Part shown: piece after piece, positions 46,523 through 57,206 of the stretch
How the letters are laid out: every line of letters begins with the position of its first letter
Position numbering within the stretch: the stretch's first letter is position 1
DNA from: Novosphingobium indicum
Lineage (GTDB): Bacteria > Pseudomonadota > Alphaproteobacteria > Sphingomonadales > Sphingomonadaceae
Direction: 5' to 3'
Assembly (NCBI RefSeq): GCF_014645195.1
Contig: NZ_BMLK01000003.1
Span: 1-64,000, forward strand
Length of the DNA: 64,000 nt
The notes under the pieces: model-generated
The model's input: only the letters and a program-made list of their open reading frames with translations
Told to the model about the DNA's origin: nothing
Databases searched by the model: none
Program-made: the position numbers and the translations under genes

Positions 46523-46672
46523 TCAGTGCGCGGTCTCTGCCTGAGCCGGTGGGACGATGTTGTCGGTCAGCGTGCCGCTGCCGCCAAGACCCAGCGTAGC
46601 CATTACCAGCAAAGCTCCACCGGCGAAGCCGAGAGCGAAGAAGCGGTAGAAGTCAGCCTTGAAAAGTCCCAT
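46523..46672 (-). CDS. Small membrane protein, 49 aa
   Basis: A 49-residue protein starting M-G-L-F-K-A-D-F-Y-R-F-F, with one membrane helix (about 11-30) and a short polar tail ending in A-E-T-A-H. It sits between purH and the zur-like gene on the same strand, 37 bases before the latter. I recall similar short proteins near this spot in sphingomonads, but cannot verify it here. The ribosome-binding site is weak. Confidence 0.55.
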   Translation of the reverse strand: MGLFKADFYRFFALGFAGGALLVMATLGLGGSGTLTDNIVPPAQAETAH

Positions 46673-46826
46673 GGATTCAGTCCGGAAAATCGAGTTATCG
46701 CCTTATTGCGTAAGGTCCACTTTCCGGAAATGTCCTTTCGGTCGAGTGAATGTGCGGGCACTTCGCCCCATTGTGCGATGAACAGTGGGGCGAGTGCGAC
46801 AAGCCGCATTCAGGCGACGGAACGAA

Positions 46827-48419
<1,593 letters not shown>

Positions 48420-48511
48420 GAGAACTTCCTTCGCGAGCTATCTTTTGCCGCGCCCTTAAGCCCGGTGGGAGGCGGGGGCAAGGTGCTGGCGGGGATAACG
48501 CGAGGGAGCGA

Positions 48512-50410
48512 TCAGCTCATTTTCTTGATGAGCCAGCCGAAGTTACCGCCGCCACGCGACACAAGACCCTGAATGACCAGCTGCTGCGTCGCCTGCGGGC
48601 GGCCCTGACCATCGACCCAAAGCGAGTCTTCCAGCTCCACGGTGCCTGCACCGCTGCGGAACTGCCAGTAGGACCCGTCCGGCAAGGCCAGCCCCGCGCC
48701 CTGTCCGTCGGGCGTGAGCGAGACTTCAACGTCGGGACCGAGGTGGAAACGGATGGCGAAGCCCACTTTCCCGCGCTTGCCTTTGCGACCCGAGGGCAGG
48801 AGCAGGTCTTCCCCGCGCAGTTCCGTCCCGTCGTCGCGCAGGATCAGAATGCGTTGGTGGGTAAGGGCGTAGCGAGCGGCATAGCCGTTGTGGCTGGCTT
48901 CCAGCCGTGTCGCCGTGGTGCCGTTGTCCTGCGGCAGCGTCTTGCGGTCGACATCGACCTGGGTGACGCCCGAACCGATGCCGCCGTTGATGAGGATGGC
49001 GGTGGAATTGGCATCGTCGAGCGTGAGCGTGGAATGGGCAGCGGTAGCCCGCAGGCCCTGCTCCAGCCGGACGGGGACGAGCCCGCCGCCACTGGCTGCG
49101 CCGCCGCAATTGACGATCAGGCGCTGGCCGGCGTGCGACATTTCGAAAGCGAGCGTGGAGGCGCAGCCGAAGCAGGCATGTTGCACCATCGGCGGCGGTG
49201 CAGTGTCGAACTGGAGCACGCTCTTGTTAGCGACGATGCGCTGGTAGCCCCACTGGCGCACATCGCGTAGCGGGCGGGTGCGCACGCCGCTGGCCCGAAC
49301 GAGATCGCCGACCTCCTCGCCATCGACGGCCCAGCCGCCCTGCCACGAGCCGAGCGAACCGTCGCCGTGGGTCAGCGCCAGCAGTGGCGGCACCAGCATT
49401 TCCACGACGCGCTCCATGGCGCTCGACGCATCGCGACGCGTGGCGTGGTAGCAATTGCGCAGTCGCACCAGCATGGCGAGGGCTTCCATCTGCGCAAGCG
49501 GACTGCGTGAGAGCACGCCGCCGTCATCACCGATAAGCTCGCCCAGCGCCTTGATCAAGCCAGCCTCGCCATAGAGCCGGCGCGGCCTTCCGTCGGGAAG
49601 GAGCAGGCCGGCGGCAACGATGCCGCACCAGCCCGCGACTTCGGCAAGTCCGTCCTCGGCGCGGATGACCTGACGGTCCAGCCAACGCGCGGTCTCGGCG
49701 ATGTGCGCCAGCGTGCGCAAGCGGAACGCCTTTTCGCCGGACAGGATCAGCGGCGCGTGCACCAGCCAGTTCATCAGGCGCATACCGGTATTGCCAACAT
49801 TCCAGGCAGGGCCCTTTCCGGGCTTGGCCGGTGGATTTGGATTGGCCTGAAGCCACGACGACAGAATGCGTTCGGCCACCGGCGCGCCCTGTTCGCGCGG
49901 ACCGCATGCTTCCAGGTCGGTTAACCAGGAAAAGGAGTGCACGACCTTTTCGAGCGGCGGCGTGACGCGGGCCGCACCGGCATAGTCCACCTGCGCAATC
50001 GGCGTCTTGGCCCCGTGAACAAGGAAGTGCCCGGCGCGAATGGCGGTACCGGCCACGCGATTGCCCGGGATAGTATTGTTGACGGTGGCCAGCAGCCGGG
50101 TCCGGGCCTTTTTGCCCATCGGCGAGCTCAGTACCGAGCCCGGCACGCCCATGCGATAGGCCATGCGGATCAGACGTTCGCCCATGCCGAGAGCGGGCGG
50201 AGAGAAGTCCGCCAGCGCCAGTTCGCGACCGGTTTCGATACGGTCGGCAGGCGCGCCGTTGATTGCTGCCGGAGCTTCCGTTTCGCGCTCCGCTTCAGGT
50301 TCGTTTGCGCTGTCTTCCAATAGACCCTCCTCGACCGCCGTCGACAAGGGAATCGCCCGGATGTCTTCCGGGTTCCTGGTCGTCGGCCGCTGGCGGGTTT
50401 TTACGGCCAC
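48512..50410 (-). CDS. Heparinase II/III family protein
   Basis: A 632-residue polysaccharide-lyase-fold protein. The N-terminal half is an alpha-toroid rich in Trp and Leu (about 100-330), and the C-terminal half is a beta-sandwich including V-Q-H-A-C-F-G-C-A-S-T-L-A-F-E-M-S and H-S-T-L-T-L-D-D-A-N-S-T. No signal peptide is evident, so it may act in the cytoplasm or belong to the Heparinase II/III-like group next to purH in alphaproteobacteria. It starts four bases after the rpe stop, so it forms an operon with rpe upstream. Confidence 0.88.
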   Translation of the reverse strand: MAVKTRQRPTTRNPEDIRAIPLSTAVEEGLLEDSANEPEAERETEAPAAINGAPADRIETGRELALADFSPPALGMGERLIRMAYRMGVPGSVLSSPMGKKARTRLLATVNNTIPGNRVAGTAIRAGHFLVHGAKTPIAQVDYAGAARVTPPLEKVVHSFSWLTDLEACGPREQGAPVAERILSSWLQANPNPPAKPGKGPAWNVGNTGMRLMNWLVHAPLILSGEKAFRLRTLAHIAETARWLDRQVIRAEDGLAEVAGWCGIVAAGLLLPDGRPRRLYGEAGLIKALGELIGDDGGVLSRSPLAQMEALAMLVRLRNCYHATRRDASSAMERVVEMLVPPLLALTHGDGSLGSWQGGWAVDGEEVGDLVRASGVRTRPLRDVRQWGYQRIVANKSVLQFDTAPPPMVQHACFGCASTLAFEMSHAGQRLIVNCGGAASGGGLVPVRLEQGLRATAAHSTLTLDDANSTAILINGGIGSGVTQVDVDRKTLPQDNGTTATRLEASHNGYAARYALTHQRILILRDDGTELRGEDLLLPSGRKGKRGKVGFAIRFHLGPDVEVSLTPDGQGAGLALPDGSYWQFRSGAGTVELEDSLWVDGQGRPQATQQLVIQGLVSRGGGNFGWLIKKMS

Positions 50411-50413
50411 TGC

Positions 50414-51076
50414 TTACCCCAGGCCCTTCAGCGTCTTGATGTTTTCGGCATAGCGACCGGGGCCGCCACGGAACGTCGCCGATCCGGCAACGAGCACATC
50501 GGCACCGGCGGAAACGCAGAGCGGCGCCGTCTTGGCATCCACCCCGCCGTCGACTTCGAGCCGAATGTCGCGGCCGGACTTCTCGATCATCTTGCGCACC
50601 GCCTCGATCTTGCGAAGCTGGCTGGAGATGAAGCTCTGCCCGCCGAAACCCGGATTGACGCTCATCACCAGCACCAGATCGATCTCGTCGACCAGGTAGT
50701 CGAGCATCTTGGCCGGGGTGGCCGGGTTGAGCGAGATGCCCGCTTTCTTTCCCAGGTTCTTGATCGTCTGCACCGTGCGGTGGACGTGCGGCCCGGCCTC
50801 GGGGTGGACAGTGATGATGTCTGCGCCCGCTTCGGCGAAGGCTTCGAGATAGCTGTCCACCGGCGAGATCATCAGGTGCACGTCGAACGGCTTCGACGAG
50901 TGGGGCCGCAGGGCCTTCACGACAGCCGGGCCGATAGTGATGTTGGGGACGAAATGACCGTCCATTACATCCACGTGGATCCAGTCGGCACCCGCCTCGT
51001 CCACGGCGCGCACTTCTTCGCCCAGACGTGCGAAATCGGCAGACAGGATCGACGGTGAAATCAGGGGAACAGTCAT
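50414..51076 (-). CDS. rpe: Ribulose-phosphate 3-epimerase
   Basis: A 220-residue TIM-barrel enzyme of the pentose phosphate pathway, interconverting ribulose 5-phosphate and xylulose 5-phosphate. It starts [10 protein letters not shown], followed by [26 protein letters not shown] and D-G-G-V. The Met at 51076 is preferred since residues encoded up to 51160 are non-conserved. Confidence 0.96.
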   Translation of the reverse strand: MTVPLISPSILSADFARLGEEVRAVDEAGADWIHVDVMDGHFVPNITIGPAVVKALRPHSSKPFDVHLMISPVDSYLEAFAEAGADIITVHPEAGPHVHRTVQTIKNLGKKAGISLNPATPAKMLDYLVDEIDLVLVMSVNPGFGGQSFISSQLRKIEAVRKMIEKSGRDIRLEVDGGVDAKTAPLCVSAGADVLVAGSATFRGGPGRYAENIKTLKGLG

Positions 51077-51368
51077 GGGTGGAAAACGAAACTCCTTGAC
51101 GCGAAAGAATAGGGCAGGGGCTCTTGTGCCGACAAGCGGTCGAATGGCCGTTTTCCACACGCGATATGGTCAAAAGTGCAAGAAGAGGGCCTAAATCGTC
51201 CCGGATCGATGCATGTCGGTGCCAGAACCCGGTCCATGCATCATGGGCAACGCGAAATTCAGTCGTCATTCACGGCTGGCAGGGCATTGTCGCAAACCAA
51301 GAAAAGGGTGTTCCTGTAACCATAAGGGGGGACGCTCCAAACAGCTTTTACGGACTTACGGAAAGTAG

Positions 51369-51899
51369 ATGATCAAGACGAAGTTTCTCACCAGGACCGG
51401 GGTCGGTTCCAGGAAGGCCATTCTCGCCGGTCTGGCTATCGCCGGCGCAATGGGGTTTTCCGTGTCCGCCCCGGCCATCGCGCAATACCGTAACGAGATC
51501 CGCAACGACATGAGCCGGTGCTCGTCCGGGTCGGGCCCGGCGGTCATGGTCACGGTCGAGGGGATCAAGGCGTCGCAGGGCAATCTGCGCATCCAGACCT
51601 ATCGCGCCACGTCGGGCGAATGGCTCAAGAAGGGAAAGTGGCTCTCACGTATCGATGTGCCTGCCAAGGCCGGGACAATGACGTTCTGCCTGCCGGTTCC
51701 GGCTCCGGGGACGTACGGCGTTGCGGTGCGCCACGATCTCAACGGCAACGGCGATACCGACATCATGTCCGATGGCGGTGCGATGTCGAACAACCCGTCG
51801 ATCAACATCTTCAACCTCGGCAAACCCAGCTACAGCAAGGTGGGTGTGCCGGTAGGCAAGAGCGTCAAGTCGATCCGGGTGGAGATGAAGTACATGTAA
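51369..51899 (+). CDS. DUF2141 family exported protein
   Basis: A 176-residue protein with a long twin-basic N-terminus and signal peptide (to about residue 39, A-I-A). The mature part matches DUF2141: V-T-V-E-G-I-K-A-S-Q-G-N-L-R-I, then P-G-T-Y-G-V-A-V-R-H-D-L-N-G-N-G-x-T-D and S-N-N-P. The D-x-N-G-N-G segment may bind calcium. Function unknown. Its last 35 bases overlap the convergent MobA-like gene. Confidence 0.85.
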   Translation: MIKTKFLTRTGVGSRKAILAGLAIAGAMGFSVSAPAIAQYRNEIRNDMSRCSSGSGPAVMVTVEGIKASQGNLRIQTYRATSGEWLKKGKWLSRIDVPAKAGTMTFCLPVPAPGTYGVAVRHDLNGNGDTDIMSDGGAMSNNPSINIFNLGKPSYSKVGVPVGKSVKSIRVEMKYM

Positions 51900-52668
51900 C
51901 CGGCGCCTGTGCCGGTGCCCGCGCCGCGATGATGGCCCGGGCGTCGGCCAGGTCCTTCGGTTTGTCGACATCGACGGCAGCGAGGCCGTCGCGTGCGGCA
52001 ACCAGGCTCGCGTTCACGCCGATCCTGCGCCCCAGCCCCGCAATGGCCTCGGCCAGCGTCAGGCGGCCAATCGCATAACTCACCAGCATGCCGAGGCCCA
52101 GACGGGCCGCGATGCGCCAGGGGCGCTTGCGGTCGGCTTCGACCATTTTCCACGTATCGATCGCCTTGCCCGCCTGTTCGCTGGCGAGCAGGAACAGGTT
52201 GCAGCCCGACCACTGCCCGTCGGCGAAGCGCAGGTATGTGCGCTTGCTGTCCGGCATCGCCGTCTCGATGGCCTCGCGGCGCGCGAGCAGGACGGCGACG
52301 TCGGTTTCCGGCGGTGTGTCGGCGATGAAATCGCGCACCCATTCGGGGCGCAGCAAGGCATGGTCGCTGGTCGTCACGAGCAGCGGCGCGCCCAGTTTTT
52401 CCAGACCGATGGCGACGCTGGCGCTGGGACCGGCGGCAGCGAGCAGGACCTCGCACCCGAGTTCGCGGGCGTGGTCCATCACCTTCGGGTCCGATGCGAG
52501 GACCGCGATACGGTCTATCCCGGCTGTGCGCAGGGCATCGACGACGCGTGCCAGCATGGTCTGCCCCTCGATCTCGACGAGCGCCTTGTGCCAGACCCCT
52601 TCGGAGGCTGCGACCGGATCGGGAGGGCCGGGGCGCGATCCGGCCAGAACGAGAGCGGCCGGCTTCAC
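51865..52668 (-). CDS. MobA-like NTP transferase
   Basis: A 267-residue nucleotidyltransferase-like protein of the MobA/GlmU fold. It begins with P-A-A-L-V-L-A-G-S-R and has H-K-A-L-V-E-I-E-G-Q-T-M-L near residue 30, D-R-I-A-V-L-A-S-D-P, and V-T-T-S-D-H-A-L-L with the metal-binding Asp. The glycine-rich loop is a variant of the usual G-G-x-S-x-R-M. The start is a GTG overlapping the stop of the next upstream gene. Likely transfers a nucleotide to a phosphorylated alcohol or sugar. Confidence 0.82.
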   Translation of the reverse strand: MKPAALVLAGSRPGPPDPVAASEGVWHKALVEIEGQTMLARVVDALRTAGIDRIAVLASDPKVMDHARELGCEVLLAAAGPSASVAIGLEKLGAPLLVTTSDHALLRPEWVRDFIADTPPETDVAVLLARREAIETAMPDSKRTYLRFADGQWSGCNLFLLASEQAGKAIDTWKMVEADRKRPWRIAARLGLGMLVSYAIGRLTLAEAIAGLGRRIGVNASLVAARDGLAAVDVDKPKDLADARAIIAARAPAQAPVTCTSSPPGST

Positions 52669-53588
52669 GCCGCGCGGTCTCCCGCCTTGCGCTGGCGCCA
52701 GACATGCCAGAGCACGCCCGGTGCGGCGAGAACCGGATGGCGTTCGCGCCAGGGCGTGACAGCGACGGGTACGCCGGTGTGGCGCTCGATCTTCCACGCT
52801 GCATAACGCGCGGCGCCGTCGAACGTGGTCGAGGCCTTGAGCAGGCGCAGGACATTGTAGGGCTTGCCCAGCCGCTGGCGCCGTTTCCACCATGCCAGCA
52901 GTCCGGCCCGTTGCGCCGGCGCCATTTCCGGACGGATCGTGCTGCCCGCCCCGCGTGCGAAACCGATCCCCTGCGCCATCAGCGCCAGCGGGAGCAGTCC
53001 GTCGAAATGCTCGCGGTTGGCGGAAAGGATCGAGTCCTCGCGGCCGGCCTTTTCGACACGGAATTCCGCGGCATAAGTCGCGCGGAACAGGGCGCGCCAG
53101 TAATCTTCAGGTGTTCCGGCAGCCGGGCCGAGCGCGACGGCAAGGCGCGCCGCGGTTTCCGCCGCCTGCGCCACGGCTTCGGCAATCTTTGTCCCTGCCT
53201 CTGCGTCGCGTTCCCAGGCGAGGGCGCTCGGCTGGACGAAGCGGGCCCAGATGGTGGTGTCGAGCAGTTGCCCTGCCGCTGCCGTGCGGAACGTCTCGAG
53301 CGACATTGTCGCGACCTTGGCGCGCAACGTCGCGCCTCCGATTGGCCGCTCGTGATAGCTCACGCGCGGCCAGATCTTCTCGTCCTGAGGCCCTTGCGTC
53401 AGCACATAGAAGTCGAGCACGCCTTCAAGCGATCCGGTGCGCAGGTTGGATCCGTAGAACAGCACCCCGAGGGCATCGACCGGTGCCAGCATTTCGGCGA
53501 AAGCGCGCACTTCCGCTTCCACGGGGCGGTTCAGCGCCGCTATTATCCGCGTTTCGAGCGTTTCGGAAACGTCGCGGTCTTCGCTCAT
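52665..53588 (-). CDS. Nucleotidyltransferase-like protein of the lipid cluster
   Basis: A 307-residue protein I place only tentatively. The segment L-F-Y-G-S-N-L-R with a later V-L-D-F-Y-V-L-T resembles the G-S...D-x-D/E core of nucleotidyltransferases and reminds of Tam41-like CDP-diacylglycerol synthases, with W-P-x-V-S-Y-H following. The rest is helical. It overlaps the MobA-like gene by four bases and lies 51 bases after the lipid kinase gene, so it belongs to one operon of lipid-related enzymes. Confidence 0.6.
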   Translation of the reverse strand: MSEDRDVSETLETRIIAALNRPVEAEVRAFAEMLAPVDALGVLFYGSNLRTGSLEGVLDFYVLTQGPQDEKIWPRVSYHERPIGGATLRAKVATMSLETFRTAAAGQLLDTTIWARFVQPSALAWERDAEAGTKIAEAVAQAAETAARLAVALGPAAGTPEDYWRALFRATYAAEFRVEKAGREDSILSANREHFDGLLPLALMAQGIGFARGAGSTIRPEMAPAQRAGLLAWWKRRQRLGKPYNVLRLLKASTTFDGAARYAAWKIERHTGVPVAVTPWRERHPVLAAPGVLWHVWRQRKAGDRAA

Positions 53589-53639
53589 GCCACCATGCTC
53601 CCGCAGGGGCGCCGGGAAATCAAGCGCTCCCGGTCGAAA

Positions 53640-54614
53640 TCAGGGGACGACGAAAGTCAGCTGCGGGCCTTCGTCGAGAACGTAACGTCCGGCCGGGAAA
53701 GCTTCCCCGTCGAGAATGAACGGACCGCCGATGTCGAGTTCCAGCTCGCTGGCATAGAAGCGCTGTGCGCCCTTGCGCGTCAGGAAGCGGCCATAAAGCC
53801 CGAACAGCACGGCTGGAAGCAGCGCGATGACCCAGCGCACCGGCCAGTCGATCACGGCCATCTTGAGGCCCGGTGCAGGGTTGCGGCCAAAGGGCCGGGC
53901 GCCCAGCGGGAACTTCTCGAACGTGGTGGCCACGGTCAGAAAGCGTTCGTCGGCCCGGCCAGGACCGGGATGCGGCAGCGAGCGGCCGGTGTGGCGGTCG
54001 ATGATGCGCGTGGGGGTGCACTTGCGCCACGGGTTGCCCGAGCGGCCGAACAGCGTCTGCAGAATACCCCACAGCACGGTCAGACCCACGGCGAAGCTGT
54101 TGAAGGCCCCGCGGCGGTGCGCTTCCTGCCCGGCTTCGGTGGCGATCGAGAACGCCCCGGTGCCGAGAATGAAGCCCTGAATGCAACGCCCTTCACCGGG
54201 GTTTTCCAGCGAACTGATGCGCAGCGGGCGGCGTGTGACGGTGTAGCCTTCGTGCGCGGCGGCCAGCGCTTCGGCCAGCGACCAGTGGTTGGGCAGGCCC
54301 AGGTCCACGGTGAGGGCATTGGTCTTGCCCTTGGGCAGAACGATCAGCGAGGGCCAGTCGTCGCCGAAGACTTCGGCGCCGCAGGACAGGACGTCGCGCA
54401 CCGTGCCGTCGCCGCCGTCGACCACGAGATAGTCGATGCCGCGGCGTGCGAACTCGCCCAGCGTGTGAAACAGTTCCTCGCGGGTGCGGGGCGTTTCAGT
54501 GAGAATGTTGGAGCAATCCGCCATTTCGGCGGCCACGCCCTTGTTGCGGTGGCTGCGCGGATTGCGAACAATGCCGACGAGCGGGACGGCGCGCCCACGG
54601 CGGGCGCTGCGCAT
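53640..54614 (-). CDS. Diacylglycerol/ceramide kinase family lipid kinase
   Basis: A 324-residue DAGK-type lipid kinase. The signature V-V-D-G-G-D-G-T-V-R-D-V-L is at about residue 65-75, preceded by I-V-R-N-P-R-S-H-R-N-K-G and followed by P-K-G-K-T-N-A-L, where the usual motif is P-x-G-T-x-N. The C-terminal half is a beta-sandwich with G-x-F-I-L-D-G-E. It would phosphorylate diacylglycerol, ceramide or a related lipid. The open frame reaches 54740 but the Met at 54614 fits best and leaves room for a promoter. Confidence 0.85.
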   Translation of the reverse strand: MRSARRGRAVPLVGIVRNPRSHRNKGVAAEMADCSNILTETPRTREELFHTLGEFARRGIDYLVVDGGDGTVRDVLSCGAEVFGDDWPSLIVLPKGKTNALTVDLGLPNHWSLAEALAAAHEGYTVTRRPLRISSLENPGEGRCIQGFILGTGAFSIATEAGQEAHRRGAFNSFAVGLTVLWGILQTLFGRSGNPWRKCTPTRIIDRHTGRSLPHPGPGRADERFLTVATTFEKFPLGARPFGRNPAPGLKMAVIDWPVRWVIALLPAVLFGLYGRFLTRKGAQRFYASELELDIGGPFILDGEAFPAGRYVLDEGPQLTFVVP

Positions 54615-54839
54615 CGGGCCGGTCTGGTCCGGCCGGGACGTCTTACCGAATAACGGCAGGGTTTCGAATTCGTAAATGGTTCCGTGCACGGGCGCGTATG
54701 TAGGGACACCCGAGGGCAAAATCATCAAGAAACATCGCATGACACATTAAAGTTACAGTTCTGTGGCGCTTGTTGCATGGCTGCCACGCTGGTGCGTTCC
54801 GAATTGCCAGTGCGTGCGGGCTGGACTACGGGGCCGCGC

Positions 54840-55976
54840 ATGAACAGCACGCCTTCTGCCCTGTCGGTCGTCACCATCGGCATGAACTCCGTCAAGCTCT
54901 GGGGCCTGACGATGGGCGAACGGGTGGGCCGCATCGCGCGCGCCTCCAAGCTTTCGCCTGTCGCCGAAGCGCCTGCCGGACCGGCGATCCTTTCGAATGC
55001 CGCCCACGCCTGGGATCCGGCATGGTTTCGCCACATCATCACCCAGCCGGGCATGGTGCTGACGCTCGGCGGCGTGCCCGCACTCGCCCATGCTGCCGAC
55101 GCGGCACAGACCGCACGAATCGCCGAGGCCATGGCCGCCGGCACGCCGTTGTCGGATGAGGCCGGGCTGACGGTCGTCGCCTACGAGAACGGGCCGACCA
55201 TCGAGAACAAGCAACTGCGCAAGCGCGAGACGCCCTTCCTGATGACGCTGACGCCGCAATCGGTGCGGGCGATCGAGAGGGCCAGCTATTTCGGCGCCTA
55301 CAAGGGCGTGACCGACGTCCTCACAAAGTACCTCTGGCCCGAATGGGCGCTGGTGCTGACGCGGATCTGCGCGAAGTGGCGCATCACCCCCAATATGGTC
55401 ACGGCCGTTGGCGCGGTGTTCTGCGTGATTGCCACGGTGCTTTTCGCCTATGGCCACTACTGGGCAGGCATGGCGTCCGGGCTCGTGTTCATGGTGCTCG
55501 ATACCGTGGACGGCAAACTCGCGCGCTGCACGATCACCTCGTCCTACTGGGGCAACATATTCGACCATGGCATGGATCTGGTGCACCCGCCGTTCTGGTG
55601 GTGGTTCTGGGCGACCGGCCTCGCGTACTGGGGCCTCGGTTACGACACCGAGACCTTCTGGCTGGTGCAGGCCGCGATCCAGGGCGGCTATGTCGTCCAG
55701 CGCGTGATCGAAGGTGTGTTCATGCGCCAGAACGGGATGATGCACATCCACGTGTGGCGCAAGTTCGACAGCAATTTCCGCCTTATCACCGCGCGGCGCA
55801 ATCCGAACATGGTGATCCTGTTCGTCTCGATGCTCTTCGCGCGGCCCGATCTGGGGCTGATCGCGGTGGCCTGGTGGACGGTCGTGTCGTGCCTCGTCCA
55901 CGCCGTGCGGCTGGTGCAGGCATGGATCGTGCGCGCTCGCGGCGGTACGATCACCTCATGGCTGTCCGAGGCCTGA
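54840..55976 (+). CDS. CDP-alcohol phosphatidyltransferase with N-terminal extra domain
   Basis: A 378-residue protein. The C-terminal half has about six helices and the complete catalytic motif D221-x2-D-G-x2-A-R-x8-G-x3-D-x3-D of CDP-alcohol phosphotransferases. The N-terminal 150 residues (V-K-L-W-G-L-T-M-G-E-R near residue 20) form a soluble domain like those fused to such enzymes in inositol-phosphate pathways, but no Gly-rich nucleotide loop is seen. The enzyme would join a CDP-activated alcohol to another alcohol in the membrane. The open frame reaches upstream to an ATG at 54777. Confidence 0.85.
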   Translation: MNSTPSALSVVTIGMNSVKLWGLTMGERVGRIARASKLSPVAEAPAGPAILSNAAHAWDPAWFRHIITQPGMVLTLGGVPALAHAADAAQTARIAEAMAAGTPLSDEAGLTVVAYENGPTIENKQLRKRETPFLMTLTPQSVRAIERASYFGAYKGVTDVLTKYLWPEWALVLTRICAKWRITPNMVTAVGAVFCVIATVLFAYGHYWAGMASGLVFMVLDTVDGKLARCTITSSYWGNIFDHGMDLVHPPFWWWFWATGLAYWGLGYDTETFWLVQAAIQGGYVVQRVIEGVFMRQNGMMHIHVWRKFDSNFRLITARRNPNMVILFVSMLFARPDLGLIAVAWWTVVSCLVHAVRLVQAWIVRARGGTITSWLSEA

Positions 55977-55991
55977 TCAGAGGAGACGCTG

Positions 55992-56420
55992 ATGAACGTG
56001 ACCATGGAGAAATTCGGCTACCCGGCGACGCTGGTGGCCGAATTCGAACACTGGGTCGTCCTCGCCCGTCCCGCGCAGCCGACGCTGGGATCGCTGGTGC
56101 TGGCGGCGAAGTCCGAGGTAACGGCCTTTGGCGACCTGCCGCATGAAGCCCATGCCGAACTCAAGCAGGTGACAACCGCGATCGAGGCTGCGCTTGGCAA
56201 GGCGGTGTCCTACGCCAAGCTCAACTACCTGATGCTGATGATGGTGGACCCCAACGTCCATTTCCATGTGATCCCGCGCTACGAGGGCGCGCGCGAGTGG
56301 CAGGGCCGCGAATTCGTGGATGTGGGCTGGCCCAAGGTTCCCGACCTCGGCCATGCCGTCGCGCTGGAGGGCGAGGATCTCAGCGCGCTCGTCGCATGGC
56401 TGAAGGGCCACTTCACTTAG
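55992..56420 (+). CDS. HIT family protein
   Basis: A 142-residue nucleotide hydrolase/transferase of the histidine triad family. The motif reads N88-x-H90-x-H92-V-I-P-R, so the first His of the triad is Asn while the catalytic middle His90 is kept. AGGAGA lies before the ATG and the gene starts 15 bases after the CDP-alcohol transferase, so it is probably in its operon and may act on a nucleotide conjugate of that pathway. Confidence 0.88.
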   Translation: MNVTMEKFGYPATLVAEFEHWVVLARPAQPTLGSLVLAAKSEVTAFGDLPHEAHAELKQVTTAIEAALGKAVSYAKLNYLMLMMVDPNVHFHVIPRYEGAREWQGREFVDVGWPKVPDLGHAVALEGEDLSALVAWLKGHFT

Positions 56421-56453
56421 GCTGCCGGTGCATCGCGCGGAAAACCGCAAGGC

Positions 56454-56533
56454 TCTCCGCTCGTCCTGAGCTTGTCGAAGGACGCTGGCACTGCGCTGCG
56501 ATCAAAACCTTTCGACACGCTCAGGGGGAGCGG
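56454..56533. repeat. Dispersed repeat, second copy
   Basis: TCCTGAGCTTGTCGAAGGA is at 56464-56482 within a longer left arm starting CTCCGCTCG, and the right arm CCTTTCGACACGCTCAGGGGGAGCGG (56508-56533) is its inexact complement. It is the same family as the element at 36074-36151. It lies between two convergent genes. Confidence 0.75.
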
Positions 56534-56552
56534 TTCTCGATTCAGGGTTACA

Positions 56553-57206
56553 CTATCCCTCGTTCGCCTTGCGCGCCCTTGCCACGGCCTGCTGCATGGT
56601 CTTGAGATCGGCGGCGCCGGGAACGACGTAAGTCCCGACCAGCATGCCGGGCGTTCCTTCCAGCCCCATGATCTTGGCAAAGCGGTAGTTGCGCACGAGC
56701 AGGGAGTCGATCTCGTCCTTGTGCGTCTTCATGTCTGCTTGCAGCCGGTTCCAATCGACCTTCGCGTTGCGCGCGGCCAGCTTTACCGAAGCCGCATCCA
56801 GCCGCACCGGGCCGTTCATCAGCGCGGCATGCATGGCGCCGTGCCGGTTCTGGTATTGCGCGGCGATGGCCGCGCGGGCGGCGAGCACAGAGGCCTGCCC
56901 CTGGATCGGCCAGTCGCGATAGACGACGCGCACTTTCGGATCGGCGGCGATAAGTGCGTCGAGCGTGCTGTTGAAGCGGCGGCAATAGGGGCACTGGTAG
57001 TCCGAGAACAGCACCACCGTGACGTCGCCGTTGCGCGTACCTGCGACCGGGGCCAGCGCGTCGGTGCGGATCTGTTCGCGCAATTGCCGGGCTTCGGCAG
57101 ACGCTGCGGCGCTGTTCTTCTCCTGCGCGGAGGCTGACACCGGGGCGAGGCCGGCGAGAGCGATCAGGGCCGCGCCGGTGAGCGTGCGCAGCAGGGGGCG
57201 GATCAT
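56553..57206 (-). CDS. DsbA-like periplasmic thiol oxidoreductase
   Basis: A 217-residue thioredoxin-fold protein with a signal peptide (to about A-S-A-Q at residue 27). The active site is C72-P-Y-C75 and the cis-Pro loop reads G-T-P-G-M-L. The length and helical insert match the DsbA/BdbD/Com1 group of disulfide oxidoreductases. Its start overlaps the end of the TlpA-like gene, so both belong to one operon. Confidence 0.92.
   Translation of the reverse strand: MIRPLLRTLTGAALIALAGLAPVSASAQEKNSAAASAEARQLREQIRTDALAPVAGTRNGDVTVVLFSDYQCPYCRRFNSTLDALIAADPKVRVVYRDWPIQGQASVLAARAAIAAQYQNRHGAMHAALMNGPVRLDAASVKLAARNAKVDWNRLQADMKTHKDEIDSLLVRNYRFAKIMGLEGTPGMLVGTYVVPGAADLKTMQQAVARARKANEG

Noticed and set aside
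46603..46809. A 68-residue ORF downstream of purH on the minus strand
   Set aside because: It overlaps the better supported 49-residue membrane protein in another frame and its second half has no protein-like pattern.
51124..51372. An 82-residue ORF before the DUF2141 gene
   Set aside because: It overlaps the start of the real gene, lacks a ribosome-binding site and has no protein-like features. The 292-base gap from 51077 to 51368 otherwise shows nothing I can name.
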